From Prochlorococcus sp. AG-402-G06 (GTDB taxonomy: Bacteria; Cyanobacteriota; Cyanobacteriia; PCC-6307; Cyanobiaceae), in assembly GCA_003277985.1 (NCBI GenBank), contig QCHR01000001.1, positions 62,001 through 126,000 on the forward strand: a DNA stretch of 64,000 bases, written 5' to 3'. The notes below the pieces were generated by a model that saw only the letters and a program-made list of their open reading frames with translations, did not search any database and had not been told where the DNA came from. A program made the translations under genes and the position numbers. This document shows, in pieces, positions 28,506 through 38,123 of the stretch. Each line of letters starts with the position of its first letter. The stretch's first letter is position 1.

Positions 28506-30836
28506 TTGAGCAACAAAAAGATTGCCCAAAGCAAAAATTCTATTTTGCTTGATGTAGATGGAATGAAGTGCGGAAGTTGTGTAGGGACAGTTGAAAAAAT
28601 ACTTAAAAGCCATCCAAACATAAACAATGCAAGCGTTAATTTAGTTACTAAAACGGCTTTTATAGAAATTAAAGAGCCTAATAATTCCTTATCTGATGTA
28701 ATCCAAACTCTTACATCCAAGGGTTTTCCATCAAGGGAAAGACCTGATCAAACAACTATAAAAAATGCCGAATTCGAGACAAGTGAGAATCAAAATCTAT
28801 GGAACCATTGGAAACAACTAATAATCGCCACTTCATTACTAATCCTCTCTGGATTTGGTCATTTAGTAGAGGGGCAACAAATATCTTTTCCACTTATTGG
28901 CTCATTACCTTTTCATGCTGCACTCGCAACATATGCTTTACTCGGCCCAGGCAAAGCAATCCTAAAAGCAGGTTTTAAGTCAGCAATCATGCTTACACCA
29001 ACTATGGACACCCTAGTCAGCCTTGGTGTGATGAGTGCTTATCTGGCAAGCATAATTGCCCTGATTTGGCCAACAGTTGGGTGGCCATGTTTTTTCAATG
29101 AGCCGGTAATGCTGCTTGGATTTGTTTTATTGGGACGTTTTTTGGAAGAAAGAGCACGAGTAAACACAGGCACTGCATTAAAAGAATTAGCCAAATTACA
29201 ACCCGAAACAGCCAATCTCATTTTAGAAAACAATGAAATTCGTGAAATCAGAATAGGTGCCCTAAGACCAGGTGAAAAAATTCAGTTATTAGCGGGAGAT
29301 AGAATCCCGGTCGATGGTATGGTTATCAAAGGGAATTCGGCCATCGATGTTTCAAGTTTAACTGGTGAATCTTTACCAATAGAAGCAACACCAGGCGTCG
29401 AGCTTCCTTCTGGCAGCCTAAATTTAGAATCAACAATTATTTTAGAAGTTCAAAAAATAGGATCTGATACTGCAATAGCAAAAATAATAAGTTTGGTTGA
29501 AGAAGCCCAAGCTAGAAAAGCACCAATTCAGGGATTAGCAGACAAGGTAGCAGGCATATTCTGCTATGGGGTCACAACTCTTGCTTTAGTGACTTTTCTT
29601 TTTTGGTGGAAAATAGGTACGAGGATATGGCCAGAAGTTTTAGAAGTTTCTAATACAGGTTTCATGCAAAGCCATCATTTACATGATCATTTCCTTAATA
29701 CACCTCAAACACCTCTTGGGCTGTCATTTCAATTATCAATAGCTGTTTTAGTTGTGGCATGTCCATGTGCTCTGGGACTTGCCACCCCAACTGTAATAAC
29801 AGTTGCATCTGGGGAAGCTGCTAAACGTGGATGGCTTTTCAAAGGTGGCGATGTCATAGAAATGGCATCAAAAATAAATCAAATTATTTTTGATAAAACA
29901 GGCACACTCACAATTGGAAGACCTCTAGTTGTTGGCTCCTGGGAAAACAAAGAATCAGAAAGAAATATTATGCTCAAATTGGCGGCAAGCATAGAACAAG
30001 ATAGTCGGCACCCTTTGGCCCTAGCAATTATTCAAGAAGCGCATAAAAAAGAAATTCAACTAGAAAAAGTATCCAAATCAATTACATATCCAGGTAAAGG
30101 CTTAGCTGGCAAAATTAATAATTTAGAAGGACTGATCAGAGTCGGAACTCCTGAATGGATAAAAAGCGAAGGAATTGAATGGAATGAAATGATTGAAACA
30201 AATTTCAAGCTTTCGAAAAGAAAAGCGCAATCAATAGTTGCTGTAGCTTTGAAGAACAAATTATTAGGTTTTTTCTTGATTGATGACCAATTAAGAAAAG
30301 ATGCTTTCCTTTCAATTAATAAATTACGGGAAAGAGGTTTTTCATTAAGTTTGTTCAGTGGTGATAGGGATTCTGCCGTTTTATCTTTAGGAGAAAAATT
30401 GGGATTTAGTACAAAACAAATTGCATGGCAAATGTTACCTTCAGACAAGCTAACTAAGTTGAACTTATTAAAAAATAATGGTTTAGTTGCGATGATAGGT
30501 GATGGAATTAATGATGCGCCAGCTCTTGCCGCAGCTGACTTGGGCGTAGCAATAGGAACAGGAACTCAAATCGCACAAGATTCAGCTGATCTTGTTCTGC
30601 TTGGAGAAAACTTGGAAGCTCTGCCAAATGCTTTACAGCTTTCAAAACAAGCAATGCTCAAAATAAAACAAAACCTTGCATGGGCATTTGGATACAACTT
30701 AATTGCTTTACCAATCGCCGCAGGATTACTTCTACCGTCGTCTGGTTTATTACTTTCTCCTCCTTTGGCGGCTTTACTTATGGCTTTGAGCTCTATAAGT
30801 GTTGTATTTAATGCTTTATCTTTGAAGTCAAAATGA
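28506..30836 (+). CDS. Copper-type P1B ATPase (CopA/PacS/CtaA family)
   Basis: Heavy-metal translocating ATPase, 776 residues, TTG start. One HMA domain at the N-terminus (DGMKCGSCVGTVEKIL), actuator loop SSLTGESLPIEA, transmembrane metal site VACPCALGLATPT, phosphorylation site IFDKTGTLTIG, HPLA-type SRHPLALAI, and hinge MIGDGINDAPALAAADLG. The CPC motif points to monovalent copper. In cyanobacteria such pumps supply plastocyanin or export excess copper; which one cannot be told. The stop overlaps tmk (ATGA). Confidence 0.94.
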   Translation: MSNKKIAQSKNSILLDVDGMKCGSCVGTVEKILKSHPNINNASVNLVTKTAFIEIKEPNNSLSDVIQTLTSKGFPSRERPDQTTIKNAEFETSENQNLWNHWKQLIIATSLLILSGFGHLVEGQQISFPLIGSLPFHAALATYALLGPGKAILKAGFKSAIMLTPTMDTLVSLGVMSAYLASIIALIWPTVGWPCFFNEPVMLLGFVLLGRFLEERARVNTGTALKELAKLQPETANLILENNEIREIRIGALRPGEKIQLLAGDRIPVDGMVIKGNSAIDVSSLTGESLPIEATPGVELPSGSLNLESTIILEVQKIGSDTAIAKIISLVEEAQARKAPIQGLADKVAGIFCYGVTTLALVTFLFWWKIGTRIWPEVLEVSNTGFMQSHHLHDHFLNTPQTPLGLSFQLSIAVLVVACPCALGLATPTVITVASGEAAKRGWLFKGGDVIEMASKINQIIFDKTGTLTIGRPLVVGSWENKESERNIMLKLAASIEQDSRHPLALAIIQEAHKKEIQLEKVSKSITYPGKGLAGKINNLEGLIRVGTPEWIKSEGIEWNEMIETNFKLSKRKAQSIVAVALKNKLLGFFLIDDQLRKDAFLSINKLRERGFSLSLFSGDRDSAVLSLGEKLGFSTKQIAWQMLPSDKLTKLNLLKNNGLVAMIGDGINDAPALAAADLGVAIGTGTQIAQDSADLVLLGENLEALPNALQLSKQAMLKIKQNLAWAFGYNLIALPIAAGLLLPSSGLLLSPPLAALLMALSSISVVFNALSLKSK

Positions 30837-31468
30837 AAGGAAAATTTATTGTTTTTGAGGGTATTGATGGCTCTGGGAAAACCACTCAAATCAATGAATT
30901 ATCAAAATGGCTGATGGAAACTGATCTGATTCCTGAAAAAAATCAATTAGTTATCACTAGAGAACCAGGAGGGACTGAATTAGGAAAATCCATAAGATCA
31001 CTTCTCCTAGATACCTCTAAAGAAAAAAGCCCAGATTCTATTACTGAGCTTTTGCTCTATGCTGCAGATAGATCAGAGCATGTAAATAAGATTATTCGTC
31101 CAACTTTAAATAAAGGTGATTGGGTAATAAGCGATAGATTTTGTGGGTCCACAGTTGCTTACCAAGGTTATGGAAGGAAATTAGATATAAAATTAATTAA
31201 AGATCTAGAAACTATTGCCACAGAGGGAATTTCTCCCGACATCACATTTCTACTAGACATACCTGTTGAAGAAAGTATAAAAAGAAGAATAAATAGAAAA
31301 GATGATCGAATAGAACAAGAAGGTAGAGAATTTTTATCAAATGTTTGTCTTGGCTTTGAAGAATTATGCGAGGACAGTAGATGGAAAAAAATATCTGCAA
31401 TTAACTCTATAAAAAACATCAAATCAGAGATTCAATCTGAGATAAAGAAGTTAATAAAAAACGAATAA
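30833..31468 (+). CDS. tmk: Thymidylate kinase
   Basis: Phosphorylates dTMP to dTDP. 211 residues. P-loop FEGIDGSGKTTQINEL, then TREPGGTELGKSIR, and SDRFCGSTVAYQGYGRKLD, all canonical. Starts inside the P-ATPase stop (ATGA overlap of 4 bases) and is followed by holB one base after its stop, so the three form a tight unit. Confidence 0.96.
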   Translation: MKGKFIVFEGIDGSGKTTQINELSKWLMETDLIPEKNQLVITREPGGTELGKSIRSLLLDTSKEKSPDSITELLLYAADRSEHVNKIIRPTLNKGDWVISDRFCGSTVAYQGYGRKLDIKLIKDLETIATEGISPDITFLLDIPVEESIKRRINRKDDRIEQEGREFLSNVCLGFEELCEDSRWKKISAINSIKNIKSEIQSEIKKLIKNE

Positions 31469-31469
31469 A

Positions 31470-32429
31470 ATGGATGATTTTGAAAATATTTATGGGCAAG
31501 ATTTAGCAATTGAAATTTTAAAGTCTGCTATTTCAAAAAAACATATTTCTCCTGCCTATTTATTCTCTGGACCAGCAGGAGTTGGAAGAAAAAAAACTGC
31601 TAAAATTTTTATTAAAGCTATTCTTGATAGGCATTTAGATAAAGAAATTACAAAAAGAAAAATAGAAAATAATAATCATCCTGACTTATTGTGGATAGAA
31701 CCATCTTATATCTTACAAGGTAAAAGTATTTCTCAGAGGCAAGCAAAAGCTGAGAGTTTAAGCATGAAATCACCTCCGCAAATAAGGCTAAATCAAATAA
31801 AAGAGATAATAGAATTTCTTGGGAAAAAGCCATTTGAATCAGAAAGAAGCATAGTGATAATTGAAGATATTGAAAGAATAAATGAATCGGCATCAAATGC
31901 ATTATTAAAAACTCTTGAAGAGACAAATACAGGATTATTTATTCTTATCACTCAAAGACCAGAGAAATTATTATCAACCATTAGATCGAGATGCCAGATA
32001 GTCCCCTTTATTCGCTTGAATGATCATGTAGTGAAAACAATTATTAATAAATTAGAAAATGTCAAAGAGATAGATGATATTCCTACTGACAAAATTAGAG
32101 AATTAATCGATTTCTCAAATGGATCTCCTGGTCAATATCTCATTAATCTTGAAAACTGGTTATCTATCTCAAGTCCATTAAGACAAAAGCTAGAAATCCA
32201 ATTAACTAGTCAAATTGAGTTATTACAATTAGCCAAGGAAATTACTAATGAAATGAACATAGAACAACAACTTTGGTTTATTGATTTTCAACAAAATAAG
32301 TCTTGGATAAAAGAAAGAAATTCAAATAAGGTTAAAAAACTCGAAGAGCTAAGAAAGCAAATTTTAAAGTATGTGCAACCGCGACTTGCTTGGGAAGTAA
32401 CTTTATTAGAAATAAACTTGCTCGATTAA
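31470..32429 (+). CDS. holB: DNA polymerase III delta-prime-type clamp-loader subunit
   Basis: 319 residues of AAA+ clamp-loader type. [16 protein letters not shown] occupies the P-loop position with Arg-Lys-Lys instead of the canonical Gly-Lys-Thr, as delta-prime subunits often lack ATP binding. Sensor and SRC motif: [18 protein letters not shown] and [11 protein letters not shown]. Sits next to tmk as in many bacteria. Shares a TTAA stop overlap with the convergent rpaA. Confidence 0.9.
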   Translation: MDDFENIYGQDLAIEILKSAISKKHISPAYLFSGPAGVGRKKTAKIFIKAILDRHLDKEITKRKIENNNHPDLLWIEPSYILQGKSISQRQAKAESLSMKSPPQIRLNQIKEIIEFLGKKPFESERSIVIIEDIERINESASNALLKTLEETNTGLFILITQRPEKLLSTIRSRCQIVPFIRLNDHVVKTIINKLENVKEIDDIPTDKIRELIDFSNGSPGQYLINLENWLSISSPLRQKLEIQLTSQIELLQLAKEITNEMNIEQQLWFIDFQQNKSWIKERNSNKVKKLEELRKQILKYVQPRLAWEVTLLEINLLD

Positions 32430-33223
32430 GCAATTACCCTTTCATCCGTATTGTTTTTAAAAGAGTTGGTTTCTCTCGCTTGAGTTATTAATGGTTGAAT
32501 TTCACTTATTTTGTCCCCAGTTGGCAATTCCAAGCAATAACCCGCACCATAAACAGTTTTAATGAATCTTGGTTTTCTTGGATCAGGTTCAAGCTTGGTT
32601 CTCAAATGTCTTACATGCACTCGTATAGTTTCTATATCATCGTCAGGCTCATAACCCCACACCTCTTTGAGAATTAAAGAGGGTGCAACTGTCTGACCAT
32701 GCCTTTGCATCAAACAATGGAGTAGTTCAAATTCCAAGTGAGTCAATCGAACAGGAGATTCGAACCATATTGCCTCAAATCTTTCAGGAACAAGAGTAAG
32801 TGGGCCATAATTGAGTATTTCTTGCTGATTATTACTTCCTAATGGAGCACGGTTACTTCTTCTCAACAAAGCCTTGATCCTGACTTGAAGTTCTTCCAAG
32901 TCAAAAGGTTTTGTTATGTAATCGTCTGCACCGGAGTTAAAACCTGTGACTTTATCTTTGATACCACCCAAAGCAGTGATCATTAGAATAGGTATTGCTG
33001 CTGTTCTCTCATCTCTTCTTAAGCGTTGACAGAGAGTTAAACCGTCAACCTTAGGAAGCATTAAATCCAGAAGAATCAGATCAGGAGCATATTGCAAAGC
33101 AAGCGCTTGGCCCTTGATCCCATCTTCAGCTTTTTGGACATCAAAACCAGTGTGCTCTAGATGCCCTGCAACCAGATCCCTCATGTCTTGGTCGTCTTCA
33201 ATAAGTAAAATGCAAGGCTTCAT
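32426..33223 (-). CDS. rpaA: OmpR-family response regulator RpaA
   Basis: Output regulator of the KaiABC clock downstream of SasA, also linked to phycobilisome/PSI coupling. 265 residues. Receiver: [14 protein letters not shown], phosphorylatable Asp in [18 protein letters not shown] and [17 protein letters not shown]-binding domain: [40 protein letters not shown] and [11 protein letters not shown]. The [11 protein letters not shown] stretch separates RpaA from RpaB. The C-terminal 25 residues are a variable tail. Confidence 0.93.
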   Translation of the reverse strand: MKPCILLIEDDQDMRDLVAGHLEHTGFDVQKAEDGIKGQALALQYAPDLILLDLMLPKVDGLTLCQRLRRDERTAAIPILMITALGGIKDKVTGFNSGADDYITKPFDLEELQVRIKALLRRSNRAPLGSNNQQEILNYGPLTLVPERFEAIWFESPVRLTHLEFELLHCLMQRHGQTVAPSLILKEVWGYEPDDDIETIRVHVRHLRTKLEPDPRKPRFIKTVYGAGYCLELPTGDKISEIQPLITQARETNSFKNNTDERVIA

Positions 33224-33599
33224 TAATAATTGCCAAAGTTAAAAAAGTACCCGCCTCAGCGATTACTAAAGATTCATATGATTCTCTCAAAATTTTGTTT
33301 TTATTGCAGAATTCAAAAAAATTGGTTTTCCAAAGCATAATCGACAAGATCGATTGTCATAACTGAATTTTTTCCTCTAAAAATGCAAGAAGAAGCCGGA
33401 CTGTCTTTAGAAAGTCTTCCGATTCGAGGGCTCTACTGTTAAGGAATTCTCAAAACTTGAATAAAAAACGTTCATAAAAAAATTAAGAGATTTGTTTTTT
33501 TCTTACAAATAAAGAAATATTTTTAGGAACTCAATTGTAAAAAAATTGAATTTAATGGGTAAAACAAATTTGCATATGTTTTTAAACTCACCGGAGGAG
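33224..33599. other. Gene-free stretch upstream of rpaA
   Basis: About 375 bases between the rpaA start and the recognisable end of the TPR pseudogene. No ORF with coding character is seen. It must hold the leftward rpaA promoter. A patch at 33391-33440 is less AT-rich and contains the near-palindrome GACTGTCTTTAGAAAGTC (one mismatch), which could be an operator, an RNA hairpin or chance. Confidence 0.5.
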
Positions 33600-34100
33600 C
33601 CATGAGTTGAGCTCTCAGAAGTAATTGCGAGTCAAAGTCATTGAGATTAAGCGCTATTGATTTTCGGCAATCAATTTCAGCATCACGTATTTTTCCTAGA
33701 TCTTTTAAGACTGCTCAAAGGTTTAGATGAGCCTGAAAAAATCCGGATTAAGTTCCATGGCTTCGCGGAGGGGTTGTTTTGCTTCTTGTGGCTTATTTTT
33801 ACCCAATTAGGATTGTTCCTAGAAGGAAATGAGAATTAAAGAGATTGGGGATAAGTTCTATGAATTTAAGGCACGCAATTTCAGCCTCTTTTGTCTTTAC
33901 TAGTTGAACATAACCATTGGCAATGATTTACCAAAGCAGTAGCTAATAGAGAGTCTAATTAATTGGCTTTTATAAAAATTGATAATAATTGTTTTTGTTA
34001 CCAGTATTGAGTTCAATACTTTCAAGAATAGTTAATTCTGAAGCACAATAACTATATATTTAAAGAGCTTTTGAATAAAATTTTTTAACAGTTTTCAAAT
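33600..34100 (-). pseudogene. Decayed TPR-repeat gene
   Basis: Reading leftward from about 33900, one frame gives KEAEIACLKFIELIPN and LLGTILIG then a stop; the next frame gives QEAKQPLREAMELNPDF then a stop; a third gives QAHLNL-stop-AVLKDLGKIRDAEIDCRKSIALN. Together these are successive tetratricopeptide repeats of the type common in marine picocyanobacterial TPR proteins, interrupted by at least two frameshifts and an in-frame TGA where Gly is expected. The upstream end near 34100 is uncertain (weak hints such as GDLKTVKKFYSKAL). Plus-strand ORF 33657-33839 is its antisense shadow. Confidence 0.72.
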
Positions 34101-34218
34101 CTCCAATAGATTGAATTTTTCGTTAAAAACAAATAAAAAGCTAATAATTGCCTTTTATTTCTAAGTATTCTGAAAATTGTTTTTACTAAGAAAATATAAG
34201 AGCCTAGTCAAGACAAGA

Positions 34219-34236
34219 AGCTCCCTTCTGGGGGCT
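34219..34236 (-). terminator. Hairpin terminator after tRNA-Asn
   Basis: Leftward strand reads AGCCCCC-AGAA-GGGAGCT, a 7-bp stem with one G:U pair and a tetraloop, followed by TCTTGTCTTG. It lies about 30 bases past the 3' end of tRNA-Asn. GC-rich stems are rare in this AT-rich DNA, which supports a function as intrinsic terminator. Confidence 0.55.
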
Positions 34237-34264
34237 CTGGGACGTCTCTGATTTTGAGAGAAAA

Positions 34265-34336
34265 CTCCCCGGGCGGGATTCGAACCTGCGACCAATCGGT
34301 TAACAGCCGATCGCTCTACCGCTGAGCTACCGAGGA
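34265..34336 (-). tRNA. trnN: tRNA-Asn (GTT)
   Basis: Leftward 72-base cloverleaf. Acceptor TCCTCGG pairs with CCGGGGA; D-arm AGCTCAGCGGTAGAGC; anticodon arm ATCGG-CTGTTAA-CCGAT with anticodon GTT; T-arm contains GGTTCGAATCC. CCA is not encoded. The track ORF 34161-34352 runs across it and is spurious. Confidence 0.97.
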
Positions 34337-34372
34337 TTGCAACAATAGACATTAAGAACTTACCCTTGCCAG

Positions 34373-35056
34373 CTACCTAAGGGCAAGTGATTTTAATTCT
34401 TGGAACACTTTTGAACCAGATTTCCACTTGCTAATTCCTCTATTTTTAACTATTGCCGCTCCATCACAAAAAAATAATTCTTCCAAACGATGAGTAACCC
34501 ATATTGCTGTGATTGGATTAGCTGAGGAACTTGTCAATTTTTTCACAACATTCAAAACTGAATTTTGACTATGAGGATCCAATAGCGCTGTAGGCTCATC
34601 AAGTAAAAGTAAATTTGAATTGCTAACAATAGCTCCAGCAAGAGCTAATCGCTGCTTTTGGCCTCCACTTAAAGTATGAATGGGTCTATCCAACATTTCC
34701 CCTAAATCGACTTTTTCAAGAGCTGATTGAATCAAATATAATAAATCGCTCTGTGGAATGTTTTTTGGAACACTAAGCATCAACTCACTTTTACATGTTG
34801 GCATAAGCAATTGATGATCTGGGTTTTGATAAACCATTGACGGCCTCAGTGAACAGAAAATTTGTCCACTGTTAGGGCGAATCACTCCACTGATTAATCG
34901 AAACAAGGTACTTTTACCACTTCCATTTTCACCCACTAGCATCCACAACCCAGGTTTTACAATTGAAAAAGAACAGTGATCAATAACATTGACTCCATTA
35001 GGCCAAGAAAAAGAAACTTTATCGAATTCCAAAAAGCCATACCCAGTTGATTTCAA
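34373..35056 (-). CDS. ABC transporter ATP-binding protein (CbiO/EcfA-like)
   Basis: 227 residues, one nucleotide-binding domain. Walker A GENGSGKSTLFRL, Q-loop MVYQNPDHQLLMPT (the QNPD-Q form is typical of cobalt/ECF-type ATPases), signature LSGGQKQRLALAGA, Walker B LLLLDEPTALLD, and switch His in WVTHRLEE. No permease gene is adjacent, so the partner and substrate are unknown. Chloroplast relatives of this type exist. Upstream neighbour on the same strand is the UPF0367 gene. Confidence 0.88.
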   Translation of the reverse strand: MKSTGYGFLEFDKVSFSWPNGVNVIDHCSFSIVKPGLWMLVGENGSGKSTLFRLISGVIRPNSGQIFCSLRPSMVYQNPDHQLLMPTCKSELMLSVPKNIPQSDLLYLIQSALEKVDLGEMLDRPIHTLSGGQKQRLALAGAIVSNSNLLLLDEPTALLDPHSQNSVLNVVKKLTSSSANPITAIWVTHRLEELFFCDGAAIVKNRGISKWKSGSKVFQELKSLALR

Positions 35057-35080
35057 AGTTCAATCTCTCCTAATTTCTTA

Positions 35081-35341
35081 TTAATCCTGAAGTGAGAATC
35101 CAGGCCTTTTACTTGTGCTACTACTGGTTTTTTCATAAATTTGTACTGCTGTAATTTCACTAACAAGAACAGTAATTCTTTTATCTTCGACTTTTTCACA
35201 GGTCAACTCTAAAAGCCTTTGATTACCTTTTTGCATAGAATCTACAAGTTCAGAGTAAAGCTTTTGAGCCTCTACATGCTCTTTTCTCTGAACTACCAGA
35301 GGCATAGGACTTAATTTAATAGTAAGCTCGATACAATACAC
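35081..35341 (-). CDS. UPF0367 family protein
   Basis: 86 residues starting MYCIELTIKLSPMPLVVQRKE and ending in KRPGFSLQD, matching the cyanobacterial UPF0367 family. Small, soluble, alpha/beta. Function unknown. About 25 bases upstream of the ABC ATPase on the same strand, so co-transcription is likely. Confidence 0.88.
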   Translation of the reverse strand: MYCIELTIKLSPMPLVVQRKEHVEAQKLYSELVDSMQKGNQRLLELTCEKVEDKRITVLVSEITAVQIYEKTSSSTSKRPGFSLQD

Positions 35342-35425
35342 TTTTTTTAGAAAACACTTATAACAAGATAATTCTTACAAAGAAAAGCCGAAGAAGTGAA
35401 AAATATGTTAATAATAATATTTTAT

Positions 35426-36997
35426 TTAATCATTACATGTATAAAGATCCCAATCATTAGTTTTCTTAATTGCATTGCATTTGATTTGATTTTTTTCGTC
35501 AAAAATTTTGATTTGTTTTTGTGAATACCAATTTAAACTTGGTCGTTCAAAACTATTTTTAATATAAATTTGTTGATTAGGGAAATTAGTTATAAATTCA
35601 GCTAAAGGCCTTACATCCCAATTTTCATTTATTTCCCATAACCAAAATTTAGAGCTCACAAAAAAGAATAAACCAATTATACTTCCAAAAATTATTCCAA
35701 TAAAACCATATTTTCTAATGTTCTTTCTTGAATTAGATAATAATAATCCCCCAATAAACCAAGCCAAACTAATAGAGAAGATTGCTCCAAAGTAACCTTC
35801 TTCAAAGTTGATAATATTTAATTTAACTAATAAAGAAAATGCAAATAAGCATAATCCAATGAAAGATAATCCATAAGGAATTTTTGTTAATATTTTTCTA
35901 CCGAAAATATAATTATTCTCTTTTCTTTGAATTAACCAAGATACTGGCGGTCCACATATTAAAGCAAAAGGCAACCAAAATGGATGGATATACCATGGAA
36001 GTTGCATTTTCAGAGGTAAAATACTTCCTGCAATAATTATTTGAGAACTAAAAGCCCAAACGCCCCAACGAGTATTAAGACTAAAGCATGCCCACAAAAA
36101 ACCAATAGGCCAAACAAGAATCCAAGGCCACCCACCTTCAAATATTTCAATTATTGGTACCAGAACTCCTAGCTCACTACCTGAGCCTTTTTCAAATAAA
36201 ACTCTTCCTGCTCCATCGCCCCACCATAACCAAAAAGCTCCTGAACCATATGAAATGATGTTCCATACGTGCCAAGCAAAACCTGGAATTAGCCCATAAA
36301 AGAACCAAGGCCATGAAAGATTATTAAAATATTTTTTTGATTTATATTCCCAAATCAAAGGAACTAAAGAAGCAAATAGTGCAGGAATAATTACAGGAGC
36401 TTTAAGTAAAAGCAAAAAACTACATGAAAATCCAGCTCCTATCAAATTAAATTTAGAGGACCTATTATTTTTTATTGATGATAAGCAAAACCATAAAAGT
36501 GCAATAGCACTAAGCTGGGTTCCATCCAACATTGCCATTCTGCCATATCTAATAATTGGCAATAAAGTCAATAAAATTGCAGATGTAGCAATACATGCTA
36601 TTCGATCTTTAGGGCGCAAATTCCACTGAATCAGACCACCCAGTGGAACAACAAAAGTAGATAAAAGTGCTGGAAAAAATCTTATGCAAAACTCAGAGGG
36701 TAAAAAATCTAAACTGTTTTGAAAATTTCTACTAATCCCAATCGCAAAAGATATTATCCAATGCAATCCAGGGGGTTTATTCAAATAGGGCTTATCCCAG
36801 ATAGAAGGAAGCAAGCGTTCTAGTCCACTCTTTTGGTTTAATTCCAATGCAACTCTTGCAACAGTTGCTTCATCAAAATCTCTTAAAGGCAAATTCCCCA
36901 GAGAGACAAATGCAATTCCACAAGCTATGGTCCAAAAAAGAAAAACCCATAAAATTGGAGGCCTACAGTTGTGGGAAATGCTCTCGGTCAATATCAA
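35426..36997 (-). CDS. Membrane glycosyltransferase (ArnT/PMT-like, GT-C fold)
   Basis: 523 residues, about ten membrane helices and a soluble C-terminal tail. The first luminal loop carries LPLRDFDEATVARVALELNQ, an acidic motif of the GT-C/ArnT type, followed by PYLNKPPGLHWIISFAIG, the lipid-A-sugar-transferase-like KPP segment. Probably transfers a sugar from a polyprenyl-phosphate donor to an envelope acceptor. Substrate unknown. Divergent from cysK. Confidence 0.85.
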   Translation of the reverse strand: MILTESISHNCRPPILWVFLFWTIACGIAFVSLGNLPLRDFDEATVARVALELNQKSGLERLLPSIWDKPYLNKPPGLHWIISFAIGISRNFQNSLDFLPSEFCIRFFPALLSTFVVPLGGLIQWNLRPKDRIACIATSAILLTLLPIIRYGRMAMLDGTQLSAIALLWFCLSSIKNNRSSKFNLIGAGFSCSFLLLLKAPVIIPALFASLVPLIWEYKSKKYFNNLSWPWFFYGLIPGFAWHVWNIISYGSGAFWLWWGDGAGRVLFEKGSGSELGVLVPIIEIFEGGWPWILVWPIGFLWACFSLNTRWGVWAFSSQIIIAGSILPLKMQLPWYIHPFWLPFALICGPPVSWLIQRKENNYIFGRKILTKIPYGLSFIGLCLFAFSLLVKLNIINFEEGYFGAIFSISLAWFIGGLLLSNSRKNIRKYGFIGIIFGSIIGLFFFVSSKFWLWEINENWDVRPLAEFITNFPNQQIYIKNSFERPSLNWYSQKQIKIFDEKNQIKCNAIKKTNDWDLYTCND

Positions 36998-37134
36998 AAA
37001 ATTATTCCATCTATTTATATCTCTAAAAGGCCAATAAAGCTTTTTAATAATAAATTTTCAATCATTATTAAAAAAGAATTTAATTGTTAAATAACTTTTG
37101 CCTCGACCCTGATTCAAGTTTTTTAAATAAGATC

Positions 37135-38103
37135 ATGCCAATTGCTAATGACATAACATCTTTAGTTGGCCAAACACCCTTGGTCAAACTGAATCGATTA
37201 CCTAATGAATTTAACTGTAAGGCACAAATTATAGCTAAATTAGAAAGTTTCAACCCGACAGCATCTGTAAAAGACCGAATAGCTGGCGCAATGGTGAAAT
37301 CAGCGGAAAAAGAGGGCACCATCAAACCTGGACATACTGTTCTTATTGAACCAACTAGCGGAAACACCGGAATTGCATTGGCCATGGTTGCGGCAGCAAA
37401 AGGTTATCGGTTGATACTTACAATGCCTGACACAATGAGTACTGAGCGGCGCTCAATGTTAAGAGCATTTGGAGCAGAGCTTCAACTAACTCCTGGTAAA
37501 GAGGGAATCCAAGGCTCTATTCAGCTAGCGAGGGAGTTGGTAGCTTCTATCCCTAATGCATATTTACTTCAGCAATTCGATAATTCATCCAATCCTGAAA
37601 TTCATGAAAAAACTACCGCTGAAGAAATTTGGGAAGATTGCGAAGGGCGACTTGATGCATTAATTGCTGGAGTAGGCACAGGTGGAACAATCACAGGTTG
37701 TGCAAGATTTTTAAAACAAAAAAATCCAAACATTAAAGTTTTTGCGGTAGAACCCTTATCAAGCCCTGTTCTCTCAGGAGGGGAGCCTGGATCTCATGCG
37801 ATACAAGGCATTGGTGCTGGTTTCATCCCTAATGTATTAGAGATGAATCAAATTGATGAAGTCATAAAAATCAGTGATGATGAAGCCATGGACATAGGGA
37901 GAAGACTTGCCAAAGAAGAGGGATTGCTAAGTGGTGTTAGCAGTGGTGCTGCAGTAGCCGCTGCTTTAAAAGTAGGAAATCAAGCTGAGTTTGCGAATAA
38001 ACGCTTGGTTGTTATCTTGCCTAGTTTTGGTGAAAGATATCTCTCAACAAGTATGTTTACTTCCATCCCCGCAAAGCCAGTAAAAGGGAATGAGTATCTC
38101 TAA
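37135..38103 (+). CDS. cysK: Cysteine synthase A (O-acetylserine sulfhydrylase)
   Basis: PLP enzyme making cysteine from O-acetylserine and sulfide. 322 residues from ATG 37135 (MPIANDITSLVGQTPLVKLN); the TTG track start at 37084 adds 17 unrelated residues. PLP Lys is in NPTASVKDRIAG, the substrate loop is EPTSGNTGIALAMVAA, and the phosphate-binding loop is GVGTGGTITG. Single gene, with the DnaJ-like gene following after 20 bases. Confidence 0.96.
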   Translation: MPIANDITSLVGQTPLVKLNRLPNEFNCKAQIIAKLESFNPTASVKDRIAGAMVKSAEKEGTIKPGHTVLIEPTSGNTGIALAMVAAAKGYRLILTMPDTMSTERRSMLRAFGAELQLTPGKEGIQGSIQLARELVASIPNAYLLQQFDNSSNPEIHEKTTAEEIWEDCEGRLDALIAGVGTGGTITGCARFLKQKNPNIKVFAVEPLSSPVLSGGEPGSHAIQGIGAGFIPNVLEMNQIDEVIKISDDEAMDIGRRLAKEEGLLSGVSSGAAVAAALKVGNQAEFANKRLVVILPSFGERYLSTSMFTSIPAKPVKGNEYL

Positions 38104-38123
38104 AAAGAAATAATCCTTCAACA

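Noticed and set aside
33421-33445. Possible tRNA fragment or attachment-site copy (GATTCGA, CTCTAC)
   Set aside because: Only a 7-base match to the tRNA-Asn T-arm; no longer repeat of the tRNA 3' end and no integrase gene, so no evidence for an att site.
33657-33839. 60-residue plus-strand ORF in the gene-poor stretch
   Set aside because: Antisense to the TPR remnant; no ribosome site or domain.
33224-34264. Ancient genomic island next to tRNA-Asn
   Set aside because: Apart from the TPR remnant there is no mobile gene, boundary repeat or foreign composition.
34161-34352. 63-residue ORF over the tRNA
   Set aside because: It reads through tRNA-Asn and its terminator on the same strand, and the protein (AVERSAVNRLVAGSNPARG) is the well-known translation of a tRNA.
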